Of a stretch of 64,000 nt of DNA, positions 25,836-35,723 are shown piece after piece. The position numbers and the translations under genes are program-made. The notes beneath the pieces were generated by a model. The model ran no database searches. It saw only the letters and a list, made by a program, of their open reading frames with translations, and was not told the origin of the DNA. The stretch covers positions 186,001-250,000 of the forward strand of contig NZ_PVTP01000002.1 of assembly GCF_003003285.1 (NCBI RefSeq), in the 5' to 3' direction. The DNA is from Yoonia maritima. GTDB lineage: Bacteria; Pseudomonadota; Alphaproteobacteria; Rhodobacterales; Rhodobacteraceae. Each line of letters opens with the position of its first letter. Position 1 is the first letter of the stretch.

Positions 25836-26588
25836 TCAACCCGCGGCGGGCATGTTTAGAAAAGCTGTTGCTGCGGCTTCAAACTCGCGTGGTTTTTCCG
25901 CGTGAAGCCAGTGGCCCGCGCCTGGAATTTTTGCGAATTTTGCGTTTGGGAACAGTGGTTTTATGATGGGTCGATGTTCAGGCAAAACATAGCTTGAATT
26001 GGCACCCGACAGGAAAAGCGTTGGCCTATCAAAGACGCCTGTGACATCTGGGAAGCCGACGATTTGAGGCATATCCGCCTCGAGCACGTCCAAATTTAGC
26101 CGCCAGCGTTTTTCTTTCATATCAAGACTTTGCAAAAGAAAATCCGCGACGCCCGGTTCAAGTTCGCCAAGCTGTTCTTTCGCATCGTTGCGGTTACTGA
26201 CCTTTGCGGGATCAACCTGTCGCATCGCACTTAGCGGTCCCATTTGGGTGTGCTGATAGGGAACGGGTGCAATGTCGGCGACGATCATGCGGCGCAGTTT
26301 TTCGGGGTGTTTTAGCGCCAGTACCATGGCTGCTTTGCCACCCATCGAATGGCCCAAGACATCCATCGGTTGATCAATGACTTCGGCCAGATCAGCGGCC
26401 ATGTCGGCATAGCTTTGGCTATCAAACCATGGGCTGTTGCCGTGGTTGCGCATGTCTACAACGATCACAGGGCGTTCCGCTGACAGGCGCTTGGCGATCA
26501 CCCCCCAGTTTCGTGCGGATCCGTACAGGCCATGTGCAATTAAAAGGGGTGTGCCCGCGGGCCCATCATATCGTACCGTGTTTAACAT
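25836..26588 (-). CDS. Alpha/beta hydrolase (YbfF-like esterase)
   Basis: A 250-residue alpha/beta hydrolase. The oxyanion region is HGLYGSARNW. The nucleophile elbow is GHSMGG (Ser near residue 96), the acid probably lies in the FLSGANSSYV region, and the catalytic His is in GAGHWLHAEKP. Sequence order and spacing match the YbfF/esterase group that acts on short-chain acyl esters or thioesters. No natural substrate can be given. It is divergent from the 26631 gene. Confidence 0.9.
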   Translation of the reverse strand: MLNTVRYDGPAGTPLLIAHGLYGSARNWGVIAKRLSAERPVIVVDMRNHGNSPWFDSQSYADMAADLAEVIDQPMDVLGHSMGGKAAMVLALKHPEKLRRMIVADIAPVPYQHTQMGPLSAMRQVDPAKVSNRNDAKEQLGELEPGVADFLLQSLDMKEKRWRLNLDVLEADMPQIVGFPDVTGVFDRPTLFLSGANSSYVLPEHRPIIKPLFPNAKFAKIPGAGHWLHAEKPREFEAAATAFLNMPAAG

Positions 26589-26630
26589 GCATCTGTTCTA
26601 ACCCTTTGTACGACAGGAGTGCCAGAGGCA

Positions 26631-27035
26631 TTGAGCGAAGCAGCGTTTACAATTACCGGATGGAATATGGTGCATACGATTGATCAACAGGTAGCAGAGA
26701 TTCGCGGGTTGCTTGAGACCAGGTTGCGCGTGCGTGGTCATTCACTTGCCGTGCAGGTGCGCAAGGCTGGGCGGGCATTGCCCCGCGCTGTGCGACGTGA
26801 CTTGGCGTATATGGTTCAATCTGCTGATTTGGTGAAAAATCCAAAGTTGGCGCGTATGGTTGACCCATCACATGCACAACGTGCGCATCGGAATGCGGTG
26901 GCCTATCTGAACACGATTAATCCGCGTGAACGACGTATCACTGCTGCCGTTAATGTTGTTGCGTCTATTGCGCTTGTACTGTTGGTGACTGGGGCTGTGG
27001 TGCTTTACGTGTTGGTGCAACGGGGCTTTGTCTAA
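26631..27035 (+). CDS. Unrecognised protein with C-terminal membrane anchor
   Basis: About 134 residues. A basic helical N-terminal part (LRVRGHSLAVQVRKAGRALPRAVRRDLAYM) is followed by a C-terminal hydrophobic segment (AAVNVVASIALVLLVTGAVV). The TTG at 26631 is chosen because GGAG (26616-26619) precedes it; a GTG at 26619 would overlap the ribosome-binding site, and an ATG at 26667 is also possible. The 3' end overlaps the convergent DUF817 gene by 71 nt. It looks like a roseobacter-specific tail-anchored protein of unknown role. Confidence 0.6.
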   Translation: MSEAAFTITGWNMVHTIDQQVAEIRGLLETRLRVRGHSLAVQVRKAGRALPRAVRRDLAYMVQSADLVKNPKLARMVDPSHAQRAHRNAVAYLNTINPRERRITAAVNVVASIALVLLVTGAVVLYVLVQRGFV

Positions 27036-27846
27036 GCGGGTCTTTGACGACTAGCGTAACTGTGGCGAAGGCCACATAAAGTAACAGATACCACGAGCCT
27101 ATTTTTGCAAAGCTGACCAGTTCTAAAGGGTTTTGTCCGCTGTAAATCCATGTGCCTGTCAGCGTGCCGATGTTTTCTGCGATCCAAAGGAATAAGCTGC
27201 TAAGGAACGCAGCGAGGGGGAGGGGCATCCAGTACCAGTTCGCGCCGATCCGAAACCAAATGCGCGTGCGGATGTAAAACAGGACCGTCGCCGCAAACAG
27301 AAGATTGCGGATATCCCAAATATAGTGATGGCTGAAGAAGTTGACGTAAACGGCGACAGCCAGTCCAAAGTGCAGCAGCATCGGCGGGAAGGGGGCGAAC
27401 TGCATGTCAAACAAGCGGACCACTCGCGCCATGTAGCTGCCGACGGCGGCATACATGAAACCAGAAAACAGCGGGACACCGTATAGCTTGAACAAAGCAG
27501 GTTCGGGATAGCCCCATGACCCGGCGCTGACCTTGAACCACTCCATCGCGCTGCCAGTGATGTGAAACAACAAGATCACGCGCGCCTCGGCCCATGTTTC
27601 TAGCTTGTACCACAAAAACAACGCCTGCAGGCCAAGGGCGATTAGAAAAAGCGCGTCATAACGGGCAATGGGCCAATCGTCCTGCCAGATCACCTTCGTC
27701 CCAATGATCGCCGCCAGCAAGCACGCGCCAAACAGACAGGCCCATGCTTGTTTGAGAACAAACATCACAAATTCAGCCACCCTGGCGGGGAGACGGCGGC
27801 GCATGGCATCGCCGAGGCGGCGTTCAGTGAGGCGGGTTTGGTTCAT
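26965..27846 (-). CDS. DUF817 family membrane protein
   Basis: A 293-residue integral membrane protein with about eight hydrophobic segments and conserved DUF817 stretches: HITGSAMEWFKVSAGSWGYPE, VPLFSGFMYAAVGSYM, and WIAENIGTLTGTWIYSGQ. No biochemical function is known for the family. The last 20 residues are Pro/Gln-rich and cytoplasmic. It is convergent with and overlaps the 26631 gene over 71 nt. Confidence 0.9.
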   Translation of the reverse strand: MNQTRLTERRLGDAMRRRLPARVAEFVMFVLKQAWACLFGACLLAAIIGTKVIWQDDWPIARYDALFLIALGLQALFLWYKLETWAEARVILLFHITGSAMEWFKVSAGSWGYPEPALFKLYGVPLFSGFMYAAVGSYMARVVRLFDMQFAPFPPMLLHFGLAVAVYVNFFSHHYIWDIRNLLFAATVLFYIRTRIWFRIGANWYWMPLPLAAFLSSLFLWIAENIGTLTGTWIYSGQNPLELVSFAKIGSWYLLLYVAFATVTLVVKDPLRQSPVAPTRKAPQPQSPTVQAQ

Positions 27847-28016
27847 GGGGGAGGGTGTAGCAGGCGCGTCGGTAATGAAAATGCAGAAAATGTGCAGTTT
27901 GTTATGAGAGTCGTGCTGTCCGGTTCACACTCTGGGGTTGCTTTTACCACAATAATTCCTTGAAGCTGGTGAGCGGGTGCCCAAGCTAAGCACATATTTT
28001 TGATTTGGAATTACGA

Positions 28017-28766
28017 ATGGCTATACAAACTCAGTTCCCAAAGGGATGCGACCCCGTTGATTATCTAAGCTCATTTGCGCCTGCTCTTATTGAAAATGGG
28101 GGCATGTACGAGTCCCTTTTAGGGATGCAGGATAGCCTTCGGCAAGCGAAGCTGATCCCATTGGAACCATTAGGAATGCTCGCGTGCTTAACAGCCGAAG
28201 AGGAAGCCGCAACATTTCTTTATTATGCTTTGCGTCATAAAGGCTATGAGGTGTCATGTTTTGGAAAATTGCGACAACATCCTGATAAGATTAAATTTGT
28301 CGTACTTGCAGATGTCATTTCGAAATATTTTTTTGACCCCCTAGAGCAAATGTCAGGTTTGATAAGGGTGGAGCGAAGCGGTGAAAATCCACAAATCACG
28401 GTACGCATTCCGCATAACAATTTTGAAATAGTTCAAGATGATCCATTGGAGACTATAGTTACCTTTGGAAATGGTGAAAAAGGACATGATGTAGCGGTAG
28501 AACGGGCAATCGACATGATTCTAGATAAGGTCACGCCCAAAGGGTTTACAATAAAATCCCATATCAAGAATAATGTCGCAAACAGAAGAAATTTTTGTCT
28601 CTATGGCTCTCCGCCTAAAAAATTCAGACTTAGCTCTGAGGAAGAGGTTGAGCACTTTATTGGAAATTGCGTCGTGATGATCTTGTTCGGTTTTTTAGTC
28701 CATACTGGTAGAAGGACAGCACCATCACTACAAAAAATAATTGACACGCTTTTTGAAAAGATCTGA
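28017..28766 (+). CDS. Unrecognised soluble protein (low G+C)
   Basis: About 249 residues. No family is recognised. The N-terminal part (PVDYLSSFAPALIENGGMYESLLG ... PLGMLACLTAEEEAATFLYYALRHKGYE) is helical. A central segment alternates beta strands (LIRVERSGENPQITVRIPHNNFEIV), and the last 40 residues are helical. There are no signal or membrane segments. G+C is clearly lower than the flanking DUF817 and glyA genes, which suggests transfer. The ATG at 28017 is preferred over a TTG at 28005. Isolated. Confidence 0.6.
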   Translation: MAIQTQFPKGCDPVDYLSSFAPALIENGGMYESLLGMQDSLRQAKLIPLEPLGMLACLTAEEEAATFLYYALRHKGYEVSCFGKLRQHPDKIKFVVLADVISKYFFDPLEQMSGLIRVERSGENPQITVRIPHNNFEIVQDDPLETIVTFGNGEKGHDVAVERAIDMILDKVTPKGFTIKSHIKNNVANRRNFCLYGSPPKKFRLSSEEEVEHFIGNCVVMILFGFLVHTGRRTAPSLQKIIDTLFEKI

Positions 28767-28851
28767 GCTTACGCTGTTTGGAATACTAATATTTCTCTGT
28801 AATTCGTTTTGATTAGGTGTTTGGCGACTAATCAGAACCCGCCCGGCATCA

Positions 28852-28873
28852 GGTGGGCCGAAGCCCACCCAAC
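28852..28873 (-). repeat. Dispersed palindromic repeat, copy 5 (diverged)
   Basis: GGTGGGC-CGAA-GCCCACC (28852-28869) followed by CAAC, a variant of the GTGGAT/ATCCAC palindromes elsewhere in the window. It lies 5 nt from the glyA stop codon and may also act as its terminator hairpin, though no T run follows. Confidence 0.55.
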
Positions 28874-28878
28874 ATTTC

Positions 28879-30174
28879 TTACAGGTTCGGGTACATCGGG
28901 AATTTGTCGCAGAGCGCTTCGACTTCGGCGCGGACTTTGGCTTCGACTGCTGCGTTGCCGTCTTCGCCGTTGGCGGCCAAACCGTCGGTGACTTCAACGA
29001 TCCAGTCAGCGATTTGACGGAACTCGGCTTCGCCAAATCCGCGTGTTGTGCCTGCGGGTGAACCCAGACGGATGCCGGATGTGACCATTGGTTTTTCAGG
29101 GTCAAACGGGATGCCGTTTTTGTTGCAGGTGATATGCGCACGGCCTAGTGAGTTTTCAGTCGCGTTGCCTTTGACCCCTTTGGGGCGCAGGTCGACCAGC
29201 ATTAGGTGGCTGTCGGTGCCGCCGGATACGATATCAAGGCCACCTTTCATCAGCTGATCAGCCAATGCTTGGGCGTTTTTGACGACTTGCTCTTGGTAGG
29301 TTTTGAACTCTGGGCGCAGGGCTTCGCCGAAGGCAACAGCTTTACCCGCGATGACATGCATCAGTGGGCCGCCTTGGATGCCGGGGAAGATAGCAGAGTT
29401 CACCTTTTTCGCGATGTCCGCGTCGTTGGTGCAGATCATGCCGCCGCGCGGGCCGCGCAATGTTTTGTGCGTGGTTGTTGTCGCAACATGTGCGTGTGGG
29501 AACGGCGATGGGTAGATGCCTGCCGCAACCAGACCTGCAAAGTGGGCCATATCAACCATCAGAATGGCGCCAACGCTGTCTGCAATCTCGCGCATTTTTG
29601 CAAAATCAATGATGCGTGGGATAGCGGAACCGCCTGCGATGATCATCTTTGGCTGGTGCTCGGTCGCAAGCGCCTGCACCTCGTCATAATCCAGCAGGCT
29701 GTCCTGACGACGCACACCGTATTGGATCGCGTTGTAGATTTTACCTGATTGGTTTGGTTTTGCACCGTGTGTCAGGTGGCCACCTGCGTCTAGCGACATG
29801 CCCAAAATGGTATCGCCCGGTTTGATCAGTGCGTTGTAGACGCCTTGGTTCGCCTGAGAGCCAGAGTTCGGCTGCACGTTCACATATTCACAGCCAAACA
29901 ATTGCTTGGCACGGTCAATCGCAAGGTTTTCCGCAACGTCGACAAATTCGCAGCCACCATAGTAACGGCGACCCGGGTAACCTTCGGCATATTTGTTTGT
30001 CATTACGCTGCCTTGGGCTTCCATCACGGCGGCGGATACGATGTTTTCGGATGCGATCAGTTCGATCTCTTTGCGCTGGCGGCCCAGTTCGCCTTGGATC
30101 GCGGCGTGGATTTCTGGATCACGTGTATCCAGTGTTTCGGTGAAAAAGCCGGCGTCGCGGACTGCAGATGTCAT
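28879..30174 (-). CDS. glyA: Serine hydroxymethyltransferase
   Basis: A PLP enzyme that interconverts serine and glycine while charging tetrahydrofolate with one-carbon units. The 431-residue product has the PLP lysine Lys237 in [16 protein letters not shown], the folate/phosphate motifs [12 protein letters not shown] and [11 protein letters not shown], and normal length. In the class of organism suggested here it also feeds the serine cycle. It is divergent from nadK; the 186-nt gap shows no riboswitch that I can support. Confidence 0.98.
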   Translation of the reverse strand: MTSAVRDAGFFTETLDTRDPEIHAAIQGELGRQRKEIELIASENIVSAAVMEAQGSVMTNKYAEGYPGRRYYGGCEFVDVAENLAIDRAKQLFGCEYVNVQPNSGSQANQGVYNALIKPGDTILGMSLDAGGHLTHGAKPNQSGKIYNAIQYGVRRQDSLLDYDEVQALATEHQPKMIIAGGSAIPRIIDFAKMREIADSVGAILMVDMAHFAGLVAAGIYPSPFPHAHVATTTTHKTLRGPRGGMICTNDADIAKKVNSAIFPGIQGGPLMHVIAGKAVAFGEALRPEFKTYQEQVVKNAQALADQLMKGGLDIVSGGTDSHLMLVDLRPKGVKGNATENSLGRAHITCNKNGIPFDPEKPMVTSGIRLGSPAGTTRGFGEAEFRQIADWIVEVTDGLAANGEDGNAAVEAKVRAEVEALCDKFPMYPNL

Positions 30175-30360
30175 GGATGTTTTCCCTTCTCAGGTGCCAA
30201 AAGCGGTAAGACTGGCCCCTCATACCGTAGGAATGCCCTGTTCTAAAGCATCAAAACGACCATGATCTTTATGAGCGCGTCATGAAGGTTTCGTATCGGC
30301 GTCTTGCGTTTCAGGTGCGATCCAATCAGAACTATCCAGAACAAGAGGAAACTTTCGCTA

Positions 30361-31125
30361 ATGTCGCAGCCTAAAATAGCTTTTGTCGCCAGTCCTGTCC
30401 CGACAGCACAAAGCGCATTGCGTGAGTTATCGGAACGGTATGGCGATGTGCCGCCGGATCAGGCTGATGTGATCGTGGCCTTAGGTGGTGATGGTTTCAT
30501 GCTTGATACTTTGCACGGAACCAAAGGGCTGGATGTGCCTGTGTATGGCATGAACCGTGGCACGGTTGGCTTCTTGATGAATGAATACCATGCCGAAGAT
30601 CTGGTTGAACGACTGAATGCCGCTGTGGAGGAGGTCATCAACCCGCTAGCCATGACGGCCCTTACTGTCGATGGAAATATGCACGAGGCACTGGCCATCA
30701 ACGAGGTTAGCCTTCTGCGCGCGGGCCCACAGGCGGCAAAGTTACGTATTACAGTGGATAGTAAACTGCGTATGCCCGAACTGGTGTGCGACGGCGCGTT
30801 GTTGGCAACGCCCGCGGGATCGACCGCCTATAACTATTCCGCGCACGGTCCGATCTTGCCGATTGGTTCTGATGTTTTGGCCCTGACCGCCATGTCTGCA
30901 TTCCGTCCCCGTCGCTGGCGCGGTGCGCTGCTGCCAAAACGCGCTGTGGTGCGGTTCGACGTAATCGACCCCGGCAAACGCCCGGTTATGGCCGACGCTG
31001 ACGGAAAATCAGTACGCAATGTTGCTAGTGTGGAGATTAGGTCAGAACCAATGGTCAAACACCGGATACTATTTGATCCGGGTCATGGGCTGGAAGAACG
31101 ACTGATCAGAGAACAGTTTGTTTGA
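30361..31125 (+). CDS. nadK: NAD kinase
   Basis: Phosphorylates NAD to NADP. The 254-residue product has the essential GGDGFML motif (residues about 42-48), NRGTVGFLMN, and the conserved TPAGSTAYN loop. The ATG at 30361 is chosen because the earlier in-frame start at 30304 adds residues not seen in the family. It is convergent with the pentapeptide-repeat gene, whose stop is the next base. Confidence 0.96.
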   Translation: MSQPKIAFVASPVPTAQSALRELSERYGDVPPDQADVIVALGGDGFMLDTLHGTKGLDVPVYGMNRGTVGFLMNEYHAEDLVERLNAAVEEVINPLAMTALTVDGNMHEALAINEVSLLRAGPQAAKLRITVDSKLRMPELVCDGALLATPAGSTAYNYSAHGPILPIGSDVLALTAMSAFRPRRWRGALLPKRAVVRFDVIDPGKRPVMADADGKSVRNVASVEIRSEPMVKHRILFDPGHGLEERLIREQFV

Positions 31126-31800
31126 TCAAAATACCTGTAGCCCAAGCTGACTAAGAAGGTCCGCAGCCTGCTGTTTGGATATAATTGCGCCTTTGTAGCG
31201 TTTTGAGTCAGATATTTGGATGCCGCCAAGGTTCGCACCACGTAGGTCCGCGCCTTCGAAGCGGCAGTCATGCAGGCGGGCGTCCTGCAGAAGGCAGTCC
31301 TCGAACACCGTTTCTCGAAAATCGCAGTTGCGCAGATCAGCCTCGCTAAAGTCGATCTGGGTCAACGTGGACTTTTTGAAAGAGAAACCAGATATGGCGG
31401 CCATGACGAAGAGGACTTCATGCACGGTTAAATCCAATGCGCGTACTTCTGTCATCTCTGTTCCGGTCATTTTGCAACGCATGACATTGGCAGATGAAAG
31501 GGTGGCACCGCGAAAGTTGCTGTTGCTGAAGTCACCCCCGTCGATGGTCGCCTCTGTTAGGTCTGCACCGGGGAAGTTCGCGCCTGTCGCACGGCAGCCT
31601 TTGAAATGGCTTCGTTCAAGCCGGGTGCTGCTGAAATCGGCATGCGAGAGGTTGCAGCCTTCGAACGTCCAGCCAGATAGATCAAGCCGCGAAAAATTTA
31701 GTGCGCTCAGGTCGCAGTTTCTGAGGGTTTGAGGCTGACCTGCCTTACTTAGACGTTCTAGCGCAGATTGCGTCGGTGGGTCGGTGATCGGTGTAGTCAT
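31126..31800 (-). CDS. Pentapeptide-repeat protein
   Basis: A 224-residue protein built of A(D/N)LxX-type pentapeptide repeats. They fall in two blocks (about 25-110 and 135-190), for example NFSRLDLSGWTFEGCNLSHA and ADLRGANLGG. A helical C-terminus follows (SKQQAADLLSQLGLQVF). The fold is a right-handed quadrilateral beta-helix; relatives include gyrase-protecting proteins, but most have unknown roles. The ATG at 31800 was chosen because upstream in-frame codons lack homology and code for a non-helical stretch. It ends directly against nadK. Confidence 0.88.
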   Translation of the reverse strand: MTTPITDPPTQSALERLSKAGQPQTLRNCDLSALNFSRLDLSGWTFEGCNLSHADFSSTRLERSHFKGCRATGANFPGADLTEATIDGGDFSNSNFRGATLSSANVMRCKMTGTEMTEVRALDLTVHEVLFVMAAISGFSFKKSTLTQIDFSEADLRNCDFRETVFEDCLLQDARLHDCRFEGADLRGANLGGIQISDSKRYKGAIISKQQAADLLSQLGLQVF

Positions 31801-31902
31801 CTTGTTTGCCTTTGCTGGGGCCACGACAACCCATGTCCGTATCGAAAAAGCTCTGACATAATACACTATGCCAGAGCTAATCTCATTTACTTTGGTCACG
31901 CC

Positions 31903-32544
31903 TTAGTTGGCTGCGTTAACCCGCGTGATGAACTTGTCAGCGTCGCGCCGAACCTTGGTCTGGCCATTCAGCCAGTCACCTTCTGGGTCGCGGTAACCGA
32001 GTGGCATGATAGCAACCGAGCGCAGGCCGCGTTCGCGCAGGCCTAGGATTTCGTCGAATTTGTCGGCTTCAAAGCCTTCCATTGGCGTGCTGTCGACTTC
32101 TTCGAATGCGGCGGCGGTTAGCGCGATGCCGAGCCCGATGTAGGCTTGGCGGGCGGCATGTTCAAAGTTCACGTCCGCAGGGCGAGACAGATACATACCT
32201 TTCAGGCGGTCGTAGTAACCCGTCAATGCTTCGGTCAAACCACCACGGGCGGCAGCAGTGTCGCTTACCACGCCGTCAATGCGTTCTTCGGTATAGTTAT
32301 CCCAAGCGGCGAAGACCAACACATGGCTGCCATCGACAAGCTGGGCTTGGTCGAACGCGGCGTCTTTTAGCTTGGCGCGTACAGCTGGATCCGTCACGAC
32401 GACCACTTCGAATGGCTGCAGGCCACTAGAGGTCGGTGCAAGGCGCGTTGCCTCGAGGATGGCGTCGACTTTTTCAGCTGAGACTGATTTGGTCGGATCC
32501 ATTTTTTTTGTGGCGTAGCGCCAATTCAAGCGATCGAGAAGCAT
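31903..32544 (-). CDS. Nitroreductase family NAD(P)H oxidoreductase
   Basis: A 213-residue FMN-dependent nitroreductase of the NfsB type: start LLDRLNWRYATKKMD, the FMN-binding APTSSGLQPFE segment, HAARQAYIGLG, and an ending EGDWLNGQTKVRRD. It reduces nitroaromatics or quinones in the cytoplasm; the physiological substrate is unknown. The ATG at 32544 follows AGGA with about 9 nt spacing. It is divergent from ihfB across a 415-nt region. Confidence 0.92.
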   Translation of the reverse strand: MLLDRLNWRYATKKMDPTKSVSAEKVDAILEATRLAPTSSGLQPFEVVVVTDPAVRAKLKDAAFDQAQLVDGSHVLVFAAWDNYTEERIDGVVSDTAAARGGLTEALTGYYDRLKGMYLSRPADVNFEHAARQAYIGLGIALTAAAFEEVDSTPMEGFEADKFDEILGLRERGLRSVAIMPLGYRDPEGDWLNGQTKVRRDADKFITRVNAAN

Positions 32545-32959
32545 TTTAGGTGTCCTGTTTTGCGAGGTAGATGCGTGCATCATTGTTATGTTCAACAGTT
32601 GATGGCTGCCGTTAAGTTTCGGAACCCTGTGGCGGCGCACATGTTGTGTGTTTCACTGCACAGCTTGCATGTCGACGGGAAACAAAGGGGTTCTAAAATT
32701 GATCAAATGGTCAATATCTATTTGGTGCTGCTGTAAGTCCGAATCGTTAATTTATGCTGTGCTGCAGAAAACGGGACGATTCGCCGTATCATAGGTGTGA
32801 CGGCATCAAACAGGCATAATAATCATGATTAGGCACGATTTTTGGGCGAATTCCCCGCGTCAGCGCTATTTCCCGAAGGCAGCAAACTGCCTATAGTCGT
32901 TTGAAAAGCGGGGACAAACCCGCAGTATGTGATATGTGTATTTTGGGAGGCTACTTGTT
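32545..32959. other. 415-nt divergent intergenic region (nitroreductase / ihfB)
   Basis: No supported gene here. It must hold promoters for both flanking genes. A small hairpin GCGGG-ACAAA-CCCGC lies about 40 nt upstream of the ihfB start, with TTGAAA just before it. These could be promoter parts, but I cannot fit a convincing -10. G+C is low through the middle (32690-32840). Confidence 0.4.
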
Positions 32960-33241
32960 ATGATCCGTTCTGAATTGATTCAAAAAATCGCCGATGAAAA
33001 CCCTCATTTGTATCAGCGCGATGTCGAAAAAATTGTGAATACTATCTTTGAAGAAATCACGGACGCTATGTCGCGCGGTGATCGTGTCGAATTACGTGGC
33101 TTTGGCGCGTTTTCGGTGAAAAAACGTGACCAGCGTATCGGCCGTAACCCTCGCACGGGAGAAGCTGTCGAAGTTGAAGAAAAACATGTTCCGTTTTTCA
33201 AGACAGGAAAGCTCTTGCGGGATCGCTTAAACGGTAACTAA
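32960..33241 (+). CDS. ihfB: Integration host factor subunit beta
   Basis: The beta subunit of the DNA-bending heterodimer IHF. The 93-residue product has the HU/IHF fold, the beta-arm [20 protein letters not shown] with the intercalating proline, and a typical start [15 protein letters not shown]. The ATG at 32960 follows GGGAGG (32945-32950). It is followed by lapA, trpF and trpB in the same direction, an order common in Rhodobacterales. Confidence 0.96.
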   Translation: MIRSELIQKIADENPHLYQRDVEKIVNTIFEEITDAMSRGDRVELRGFGAFSVKKRDQRIGRNPRTGEAVEVEEKHVPFFKTGKLLRDRLNGN

Positions 33242-33259
33242 GAGGGTACAGAGAGTACT

Positions 33260-33616
33260 ATGAAAACCATTCGTTATGTCTTTTGGGCCATCGTTGGCTT
33301 GTGTTTGATCCTGATCGGGTTGGCGAACCGCGATGCAGTGACTGTGCGCGCGATGCCGACGCCCGTCGCGGATTTGCTCGGTCTGTCGCCTGACATTCAG
33401 CTGCCGTTGTTTATCGTTATATTCTTAGGGGTTGGCGCGGGGCTACTGATTGGTTTCCTTTGGGAATGGGTGCGCGAGCATCGTATTCGCGCAGAATCCC
33501 GTATCAAAACCCGTGAACTAGACGCCTTGCGCCGTGAGGTTAAAAAGCTTCGCGGTGAGGCAGTTGGCGCGAAAAGTAGTGATGATGTTCTAGCGCTGTT
33601 GGAAAACGCAAGCTGA
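33260..33616 (+). CDS. LapA domain (DUF1049) inner-membrane protein
   Basis: A 118-residue protein with two membrane segments (about 5-25 and 47-70), the LapA-type [11 protein letters not shown] segment between them, and a charged cytoplasmic coiled-coil tail ([24 protein letters not shown]). LapA/LapB proteins of enterobacteria regulate lipopolysaccharide synthesis; only the small LapA-like subunit is here. Its TGA overlaps the ATG of trpF (TGATG), so the two are translationally coupled. Confidence 0.88.
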   Translation: MKTIRYVFWAIVGLCLILIGLANRDAVTVRAMPTPVADLLGLSPDIQLPLFIVIFLGVGAGLLIGFLWEWVREHRIRAESRIKTRELDALRREVKKLRGEAVGAKSSDDVLALLENAS

Positions 33617-34266
33617 TGGACGCTGGCATTCGGATTAAGGTTTGCGGTCTTCGGACCGCTGCTGATGTGCTGTCTGCGGCAGATGCGGGCGCGACTTACC
33701 TTGGGTTCAACTTCTTTCCGAAGTCACCGCGCTATGTCAATTTTGACGAAGCCGGTGATCTTGCTGTGGATGTGCCTGTTGGCGTCGCCAAAGTAGGGCT
33801 TGTTGTGAATGCTGACAATGCGCTGCTTGATGCGCTAACGGATCGCGTACCTCTTGATATGTTGCAGCTTCACGGGAGCGAGACACCAGAGCGGGTTGCC
33901 GAAATTCGCGCGCGTTATGGGCTGCCAGTGATGAAAGTGTTGGGCATATCGGGCACAGCGGACATGGATGCCATTGATGTCTATAGCGCGGTTGCAGACC
34001 AGTTGATGCTGGATGCAAAGCCGCCAAAAGACGCTGTTTTACCCGGTGGAAATGGGATCAGCTTTGATTGGTCGCTGTTGTCAGGGCGTAAATACTGGAC
34101 CAAACCCTGGATGCTTGCCGGTGGATTGAACGCTGAGAACGTTGCCGAGGCGATCATGCGCACGGGGACAAAGCAGGTTGATGTTGCTTCGGGTGTTGAA
34201 TCTGCGCCCGGTATTAAAGACGCCAATCTAATGAAGGCTTTCTGCGCGGCTGCACGAAGCGCGTAA
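33616..34266 (+). CDS. trpF: Phosphoribosylanthranilate isomerase
   Basis: Catalyses the third step of tryptophan synthesis. The 216-residue TIM barrel has the catalytic cysteine Cys10 (IKVCGLRT), [25 protein letters not shown], and the phosphate-binding end [10 protein letters not shown] ... [15 protein letters not shown]. Its start overlaps the upstream lapA stop by one base. Confidence 0.95.
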   Translation: MDAGIRIKVCGLRTAADVLSAADAGATYLGFNFFPKSPRYVNFDEAGDLAVDVPVGVAKVGLVVNADNALLDALTDRVPLDMLQLHGSETPERVAEIRARYGLPVMKVLGISGTADMDAIDVYSAVADQLMLDAKPPKDAVLPGGNGISFDWSLLSGRKYWTKPWMLAGGLNAENVAEAIMRTGTKQVDVASGVESAPGIKDANLMKAFCAAARSA

Positions 34267-34360
34267 AATCCAGCGGTCCCGGTATTTCCTGGGCCGCATT
34301 TGCTTTACCATCCTGACCAATGTCGATAGTCCTGACGGGCACGATACAAAGAGGTGTGAC

Positions 34361-35587
34361 ATGCCCAACGATCTATTCAATAGCTTCATGACGGGTCCCG
34401 ATGAAAAGGGACGTTTTGGTGATTTTGGGGGCCGTTTTGTTTCGGAAACCCTGATGCCGCTGATCCTCGAACTTGAGGAGCAGTATGAATTTGCCAAGAC
34501 GGACGATGCGTTCTGGGCAGAGATGAATGATCTGTGGACCAACTATGTTGGCCGTCCTAGTCCCTTGTATCACGCTGAACGCCTCTCAGAGCATCTGGGC
34601 GGCGCTAAGATTTATCTTAAGCGTGACGAATTGAACCACACTGGCGCACATAAAATCAACAACGTGCTTGGTCAGATCATTCTGGCCCGTCGGATGGGTA
34701 AGACCCGCATTATCGCTGAAACAGGTGCTGGACAGCACGGTGTTGCGACGGCGACAGTTTGTGCGAAATTCGGTCTAAAATGTGTGGTCTATATGGGTGC
34801 ACATGACGTTGAACGTCAAGCACCGAACGTATTCCGTATGCGTCTGTTAGGTGCCGAAGTTGTACCTGTGACCTCTGGTCGTGGTACATTGAAAGACGCA
34901 ATGAACGATGCGCTGCGTGATTGGGTAACCAACGTTCGCGACACCTTCTATTGCATCGGTACGGTTGCGGGCCCACACCCTTATCCTGCGATGGTCCGTG
35001 ATTTTCAGGCGATCATTGGCAAAGAAACCAAAGAACAGATGCAAGCCGCCGAAGGCCGTTTGCCTGATACATTGGTTGCTGCGATCGGTGGCGGATCAAA
35101 TGCCATGGGCCTGTTCTTTCCGTTCCTTGACGACAAGGACGTCAACATCATCGGCGTAGAGGCCGGCGGCAAAGGCGTGAACGCCAAGATGGAACATTGC
35201 GCGTCACTAACGGGTGGTCGACCCGGTGTGCTGCACGGAAACCGGACGTACCTGCTACAAGACGACGATGGCCAAATTTTGGAAGGCTTCAGCATCTCGG
35301 CTGGCCTTGATTACCCTGGTATCGGACCAGAGCACGCATGGCTCCACGAAATTGGCCGCGCGAAATACGTGTCGATCACTGATGTCGAAGCGCTTGAGGC
35401 GTTTCAGCTGTGCTGTGCGCTGGAGGGGATCATTCCTGCGTTGGAACCGTCCCACGCGTTGGCGCATGTGATGAAGATCGCGCCGACACTGCCCAAAGAT
35501 CACCTGCTGGTCATGAATATGTGTGGGCGCGGCGACAAAGATATCTTTACCGTCGCCAAGCACCTTGGCTTTGATATGAAGACATAA
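34361..35587 (+). CDS. trpB: Tryptophan synthase beta chain
   Basis: Condenses indole with serine, using PLP. The 408-residue product has Lys98 in HTGAHKINN, the KRDELNHTG loop, GGGSNAMG for the cofactor phosphate, and the C-terminal [11 protein letters not shown]. The partner gene trpA is not adjacent but lies 13 kb away on the other strand. It is 94 nt after trpF, in the same operon direction. I see no attenuator leader. Confidence 0.97.
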   Translation: MPNDLFNSFMTGPDEKGRFGDFGGRFVSETLMPLILELEEQYEFAKTDDAFWAEMNDLWTNYVGRPSPLYHAERLSEHLGGAKIYLKRDELNHTGAHKINNVLGQIILARRMGKTRIIAETGAGQHGVATATVCAKFGLKCVVYMGAHDVERQAPNVFRMRLLGAEVVPVTSGRGTLKDAMNDALRDWVTNVRDTFYCIGTVAGPHPYPAMVRDFQAIIGKETKEQMQAAEGRLPDTLVAAIGGGSNAMGLFFPFLDDKDVNIIGVEAGGKGVNAKMEHCASLTGGRPGVLHGNRTYLLQDDDGQILEGFSISAGLDYPGIGPEHAWLHEIGRAKYVSITDVEALEAFQLCCALEGIIPALEPSHALAHVMKIAPTLPKDHLLVMNMCGRGDKDIFTVAKHLGFDMKT

Positions 35588-35723
35588 GCGGCTTTTGGAA
35601 TGACCGGGGCAGGGGGATTTTCTGCTTCGGTTGTTGCCATCATTGCATCAACAAAGACCCCCATGAGTTGGGCACGACTTGTTACGTCTGCCTTGCAGGA
35701 AATTTCGTTGATTTGGCTAAGGA

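Noticed and set aside
30175..30360. Glycine or folate riboswitch between glyA and nadK
   Set aside because: I could not match the conserved cores or fold of any riboswitch class in the 186 nt.
34267..34360. Trp attenuator before trpB
   Set aside because: No leader peptide with Trp codons and no terminator/antiterminator pair could be found.
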